NCBI GenBank assembly: GCA_029339195.1
Contig: JAPTJF010000089.1
Location: forward strand, 97,595-161,594
Origin: Micractinium sp. NFX-FRZ
Lineage: Eukaryota > Chlorophyta > Trebouxiophyceae > Chlorellales > Chlorellaceae
Direction: 5' to 3'
Length of the DNA: 64,000 bases
Part shown: positions 60,201 to 64,000 of the stretch, piece by piece
Numbering within the stretch: the first letter of the stretch is position 1
Layout of the letters: the number at the start of each line of letters is the position of its first letter
Position numbers and translations under genes: made by a program
Notes under the pieces: model-generated
What the model was told of the DNA's origin: nothing
The model's input: the letters and a program-made list of their open reading frames with translations, nothing else
Database searches by the model: none

Positions 60201-63200
60201 TGCACGGGAGCAATGAGCAACTAGGAAAGGGGGAGGCACACACACACACACACTAGTAACAATTCGCACAACTCACTTGAGGCAGTCGTTGACCAGCAGG
60301 CTGACCAGGCTCTCCTTGGGCTTTTCCGCCTCGCCGGCCACGGCGGGCGCCGCCTCCTTGCGCGCTTCCACCGGCGGGTAGCCGACTGCAGGGGGGGTGG
60401 GGAGGAGTTTCAGTGTGGGGAGTGGTTTCCAAAGGCTGGGGGGTGGGGGGGCAGAGGGTTGCCGACTGCGAGTGCCTCACACCCAGCAGGCACAGCACGC
60501 CAATGACTGAGCACCTGGTCACCCTTCTCATGCCATCAGCCTTCGTTTATCTCGACAACCTCAAGAGTGCTGCGGTAACAGAAACGCAAGCCCTTGCCTG
60601 CCAACCCTCCCCTCCTGCCCTGCTCCCCCCTCAGCGCCCACTCACTGGCCTCAGGCGAGTCCCTCACTCCCAGCAGAATTAGCAGGCCCATGACGCAGCC
60701 GACAATGCCGGGGGCAAACATGCCCCACTGCCAGCCGTACATCTGCACAGCACAGCACAGCAGGCACAGCGGAGCGCAGCAGAGCGTCAGCGCCTCAAAC
60801 AGACATTGCCCACGGTGCCGGGAGCACACCTCCCCCCACTGCCAGCCATGCATTTGCTTGCACAGCGGAACCTGGGGGACAGTGCTGCTTTGAGAGCAGC
60901 CTCAGCGGGGAGCGTGCAGGTGCCACATGCGGGCGGAGCAGAGAACCGGTGGCCACATGGCAAACACGCACGCAGCACAAGAACACAGTTTGCCATGTGG
61001 CGCCCCGCCCACCTTGGCCGCTGTGCCCGCCAGGATGGGCGCCAGGAACCCTCCCATGTTGTGCGCAATGTTCCACATGCCTGCACAGCACGGCACGGCA
61101 CAGCATGGGTTGGGATATGGTACTATCGTCCCCTATCAAAGGGTGCACCTGCTACTGTGCACCTACCAGTTGTGCTTCCCACGCTGCAACTGCTCCTGCC
61201 AGGCTGGCAGGCAGGCACCCAATAGGGAAGCCAGCGGCAGGCAGGCGGGCAGGCGGACGGACATAATAGCCAGCGGGCAGGCAGGCGGGCGGGCAGGCGT
61301 CTCACCCCAGTACGTGCCACGCTCCTTGGCCGCAAACCATGAGGTCAGGATGCGTGCGCAGCAGGGGGCGCCCACGCCCTGCAGCGCAAGCGGGCAGCTG
61401 AGGTGAGGGGCACGAGGTAGAGAAACAGGAGGGCAGGCGCGGCAGTCACAGCTGGGCCTCTCGATCCGCAACCGCCACCCCTCCCTCCCTATCTCGTTTC
61501 GACTCTCTGCCTCCTCATTCTTGCAGCACATGCCCACCCTGTTTTCGGCCGGCCCACCTGCAGCATGCCGTCCAGCGCCCAACCAGGTGCAGAGCCAGGC
61601 CAGGCCAGGGATCAGTACCACCACATGCGCAACCTCACGCCTGCCTGCCCGCCAGACCCAACCTCCCCGGCAACCGCCACCCCTTCCCTCCCTCTCTGCC
61701 TCCTTCCCTTTGGCCCTCCGTCTCTCGTTCTTACGCGCGCACACAAAAACACACACGCACTTCATAGGCCCACCTGCAGCATGCCATTGAGCGCCCACCA
61801 GGTGCAGAACCAGACGAGGGAGGTGGAGAAGCCAAAGGCGACGTTCAGGGCGGCGGTGGCAATCAGCCCGCCGGCCAGCAGCAGCTGGGGGGAGGTACGG
61901 GAGCCCAGCACGCCCGACACAAACTTGCTGCAGGTTTAGGGGGTGGAAGGGGCGGGGCGGGCGGGGCGGTGGATGGGGCCGTCAGTGGATGCAGCATCCC
62001 AAGGGTGGATGGGGGGCGCAGGAGCCCAGCACGCCCGACACGAACTTGCTGCAAAACAATGAAGTTGTCAGGAGGGGGGACAGAGGGCGGGAGCGTTAGG
62101 TGGGCTGGGGGCAGGGGGCAGCTTGGAGGGGAGGTTTGAGAGCCCAGCACGCCCGACACAAACTTGCTGCAGGTCCATGGGGGGTGGGGGCGGGGCAGGT
62201 GGGGTCTTGGGTGGGAGGGATGGAGGGGTGGGCGTGAGCAACGGATGGCGGGCGGGCAGGGCTGGGGCGGGCGGCCAGGCGGGGGGAAGGGCATGCCGCA
62301 GGAGGCAGCGGGCGCACAAGCTGGAGAGCCAGCAATCAATGAGCAAGGCAGCAGGCCAGCGGGGGCCGTGGCAACACTGCACAGCCTGCACGCACCTGAA
62401 GCCGTAGGCAATGGGGAAGATGGATGTCATGGTCCCAATCTCGGTCATGCCGATGGGCAGGGAAGGGTCGGCGACCTGTGGTGTAAGGAAATGTGGCGGG
62501 GCGGGGCGAATGGTTGAGGGGACAGGCACACTGCCCTTTCCACACCTGCCCCCTCGCTGGATCGTCGCGCCGGCAGCCCAGCCCAGCCCAGCCCAGCATT
62601 CATTCACACGCACACCGCTCCCCTTCCCTGCCACACCCGCTGCCCGCATATGCTCACGCGACTGCCTAAGGGCCGATTGTCGGCTTCCCTTTCCCCATGC
62701 ACAGGCACAAAGGCACACGTCCTCCTTGGACACCGCCCCACCCACCATGGCGGGCGCAGTGTATGTGAGCGAGTTGCGGGTGAGGTAGAAGCAGGAGTAG
62801 CCGAGCACGATACCCACAAACGTGATGAGCCGGCGGCGCACAAAGTCGGGCGGGTAGGCCGGCAGTTCAGACAGGCTGGCGGGCTTGGGGTCCGCTGCCG
62901 CAGCCTGCAGGCAGCGGCGCAGGGAAGGGAGCAGCACAGTGAAATGGAGGAGGTACCGATGTGCGGCCTGCAGGGCAACAGGGCGGGAATGAGGCAGCAT
63001 GCGCAAAGGGACCCAAGGGCGGCGCTAGGGGCGGTGGTGCGCGTGCTCCGCTGCTCTGTGGGGGGACCCAGGCAGTGGCATGCGCATGTGCGAGCAGCGG
63101 CAAATTTTCTGTGCTGGGCAGTGGCGCCGGCACATGCTGCCGGCATGGCAGCCAGGCTTAGTGACACGCCATAGAACTTCTGGCAACCTCCGTAGTGGGT

Positions 63201-63597
63201 CAACGCACCGCCTGAATGGCACTCTGGCAGCGTGCGACAGAGCATGCTGCAGCTCAGAAGGGAGGCTGCCACGCCCGCTGGCCCACACCCGCCCCGTCCC
63301 CAGGGTGCCAAGTGCCCCACGCACCTCTGCCGCCGCCGCCCCCTCCCCCGGTGCCTTTGAGTCTGCATTCTCCTGGAACGAGTGAACCACTATGGAGTGC
63401 TGCCGCCGCTGCTGCGGCCCCATGCCAAGGCCCCGTGCTGCCGGCTGTTGCGACCTGCAGGCGCAGGGGCGGCGGCGGTGAGCGAGGCGGCAGTGGGCCG
63501 GCAGCACGCTGCGCGGGCGGGTCAATGGCGGGGCCACCAGGGGCCCGAGATCGCGCGATCGGGGAACGTGACCCATCATCGGTGGCTCGCCGGCCAT
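57232..63597 (-). CDS. Hexose-phosphate:phosphate antiporter, UhpC/UhpT-like (MFS, OPA family)
   Basis: Twelve-helix organophosphate:Pi exchanger. Exons in reading order: 63325-63597, 62746-62904, 62396-62475, 61774-61927, 61306-61378, 61013-61080, 60646-60742, 60277-60385, 59825-59918, 59162-59314, 58753-58878, 58301-58370, 57857-57943, 57232-57344. All phases agree: 551 aa, or 493 aa from the ATG at 63423. Marks: GYSCFYLTRNSLTYTAPAM; KFVSGVLGSRTSPQ; WALNGMLQGVGAPCCARIL; then MWNIAHNMGGFLAPI; LLILLGVRDSPEAIGYPPVE; FFLYGPQMMIGLCGAEL; and GFLGWVAYLGAANAGIPL. These follow bacterial UhpC/UhpT motif by motif. From 63597 the frame is open with an Arg/Pro/Ala-rich leader that could be a plastid transit peptide. 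A CTGCAG acceptor context at 63454-63459 means an upstream leader exon is also possible. Transported sugar phosphate is inferred from family only. Confidence 0.87.
57724..57745 (-). repeat. Echo of the UhpC-like exon 13 3' edge
   Basis: GTGAAGTAGGCGCCCC on the + strand is repeated here and at 57859-57874, where it is the end of exon 13. Confidence 0.7.
58022..58058 (-). repeat. Echo of the UhpC-like exon 13 start with acceptor
   Basis: GGCAGCGCCCGGATAGGCCG, then CCCACCCAGCC resembles 57920-57946 (GCGGCGCCCAGGTAGGCC, ACCCAGCC). Confidence 0.75.
58440..58490 (-). repeat. Echo of the UhpC-like exon 12 start with acceptor
   Basis: CGCCGCACAGACCAAACATC followed by ATGTGCAG resembles 58349-58374 (CGCCGCACAGGCCAATCATC, ATCTGAG). 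Confidence 0.78.
59378..59428 (-). repeat. Exon echo: copy of the UhpC-like exon 10 start with acceptor
   Basis: AGACGCGCAGGCTGGCGGCG, CCGGC(A/G)TCCGCCACGCCCT and GACCTG match 59272-59317 with very few changes. Confidence 0.94.
59543..59569. repeat. Repeated palindrome AGCTCAGCTGAGCT
   Basis: GCTGAGCTCAGC and CAGCTGAGCTCAGCTG overlap to form self-complementary stretches. It lies in a UhpC-like gene intron, next to GCGCT repeats. Confidence 0.85.
59608..59757 (-). repeat. Exon echoes: copies of the UhpC-like exon 9 3' edge
   Basis: ACCTGGAGCAGGTAGAAGAC, then AGCCAGGAGGTGACCCCCTG at 59711-59753 parallels 59823-59865. A more diverged copy is at 59608-59660. Confidence 0.9.
59999..60150 (-). 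repeat. Exon echoes: copies of the UhpC-like exon 9 5' edge
   Basis: GGCGAGGGCCGGGCCCACAA and CAAAGGGG occur at 60001-60030. A weaker copy is at 60112-60150. The source is 59888-59925. Confidence 0.85.
60830..60860 (-). repeat. Exon echo: copy of the UhpC-like exon 7 start
   Basis: CCCCACTGCCAGCCATGCAT and TTGC followed by TTGCACAG copies 60722-60750. It would read MHGWQWG in place of MYGWQWG. Confidence 0.85.
61551..61606 (-). repeat. Exon echo: copy of the UhpC-like exon 4 3' edge with donor
   Basis: GCCCACCTGCAGCATGCC, GCGCCCA and CAGGTGCAGA(G/A)CCAG match 61768-61815. Confidence 0.93.
62019..62176 (-). repeat. Exon echoes: two copies of the UhpC-like exon 4 5' edge with acceptor
   Basis: GAGCCCAGCACGCCCGACAC, then (G/A)AACTTGCTGCA occurs at the real exon (61899-61931) and again at 62021-62053 and 62140-62172. 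This is a unit of about 120 bp. Confidence 0.95.
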
Positions 63598-64000
63598 CCC
63601 CAGCGCCCTTACCGAGCAGCTGCTGCTCTGCTGCGCAGTTGGGTGGGTGCCGGCGCCACAATACCGGTATGGCTCAACCTCCCAGAGCGCAGTGCAATCA
63701 TGCTGCCGCGACCCCGAGACGCGCCGCTTGCTGCACAGAAACGGGGGTCGACACTAGTGGAACTGCTGGGACTGCCGGTTAAGAACCCTGGGTGCAGCGG
63801 GTTTTGGAGGTGCTTGGGATGCGCCGATCGCAATGGGAGATGACGTGATGAGCTCAGGTCCGTCATGGAGCCCACCGAGAAGACCGCCAGCTCTGCCGCC
63901 AGCTGGCACACACGGTCTGGGAGCAGGCCGTGAGGAACAGTTTATTATTTGCCCGTCAGTTTTGACGGGCTGGCTCAAATTTGCCCGTAGAAGGCTCAAA
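63598..64000. other. Region upstream of the UhpC-like gene
   Basis: 403 bp to the window end. I see no supportable coding sequence. It contains a small hairpin at 63951-63970. Confidence 0.45.
63951..63970. repeat. Perfect inverted repeat, 8-bp stem
   Basis: GCCCGTCA, loop GTTT, TGACGGGC. A further TTTGCCCGT copy lies at 63979-63987. Confidence 0.8.

Overview
This window is nuclear DNA from a unicellular green alga, most likely a Chlorella-clade trebouxiophyte. It is GC-rich, and every multi-exon gene is cut by many short GT-AG introns. TGTAA polyadenylation motifs follow several stop codons, on whichever strand the gene lies. The proteins are plant/green-algal in kind: a plant-length vacuolar ATPase A subunit, an ENTH epsin, a UhpC-like hexose-phosphate translocator, a GT90 glycosyltransferase, and an outer-dynein-arm docking subunit. 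I joined exons by eye from donor and acceptor sites, reading phase and family similarity. The V-ATPase A (623 aa) and DIB1 (142 aa) models come out at the usual family length, which supports the method.

Layout, left to right. 1-1378 (-): 5' part of an ODA1/DC2 dynein docking gene that runs off the left edge. 1802-9829 (+): V-ATPase subunit A, 16 exons. 11037-12235 (+): histone H2B, 5 exons. 13860-15964 (-): U5 snRNP protein DIB1. 17103-19642 (-): TLC-domain membrane protein. 21407-25152 (+): HAD phosphatase fused to a SAM methyltransferase. 25853-27442 (+): intronless ARM-repeat/MYND-finger protein. 27744-31194 (-): ENTH/epsin protein. 31753-32499 (+): small, probably plastid-targeted protein with a duplicated Cys/His motif. 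33308-44420 (+): 23-exon F-box protein. 46163-47998 (-): multi-pass membrane protein with a Gln/Leu coiled-coil tail. 48953-53009 (-): GT90 glycosyltransferase. 53842-55910 (-): secreted modular Cys-rich protein. 57232-63597 (-): UhpC-like organophosphate:phosphate antiporter. I see no operon, transposase, CRISPR, tRNA or rRNA. The genes look like ordinary housekeeping and membrane/secretory loci and do not form one pathway.

The most unusual property is structural. In V-ATPase A, HAD-MT, TLC, F-box, GT90 and UhpC, the introns carry near-copies of the adjacent exon edge, with the splice site and neighbouring intron sequence, often as tandem units of about 100-130 bp. I call these exon echoes. 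One copy (22079-22127) is a perfect 49-bp duplicate with both an acceptor and a donor. In the small plastid protein gene a duplicated exon appears to be used as coding sequence. Echoes are absent or negligible in the H2B and DIB1 genes. They suggest that introns here grow, and may arise, by tandem duplication across exon-intron junctions, leaving many decoy splice sites.
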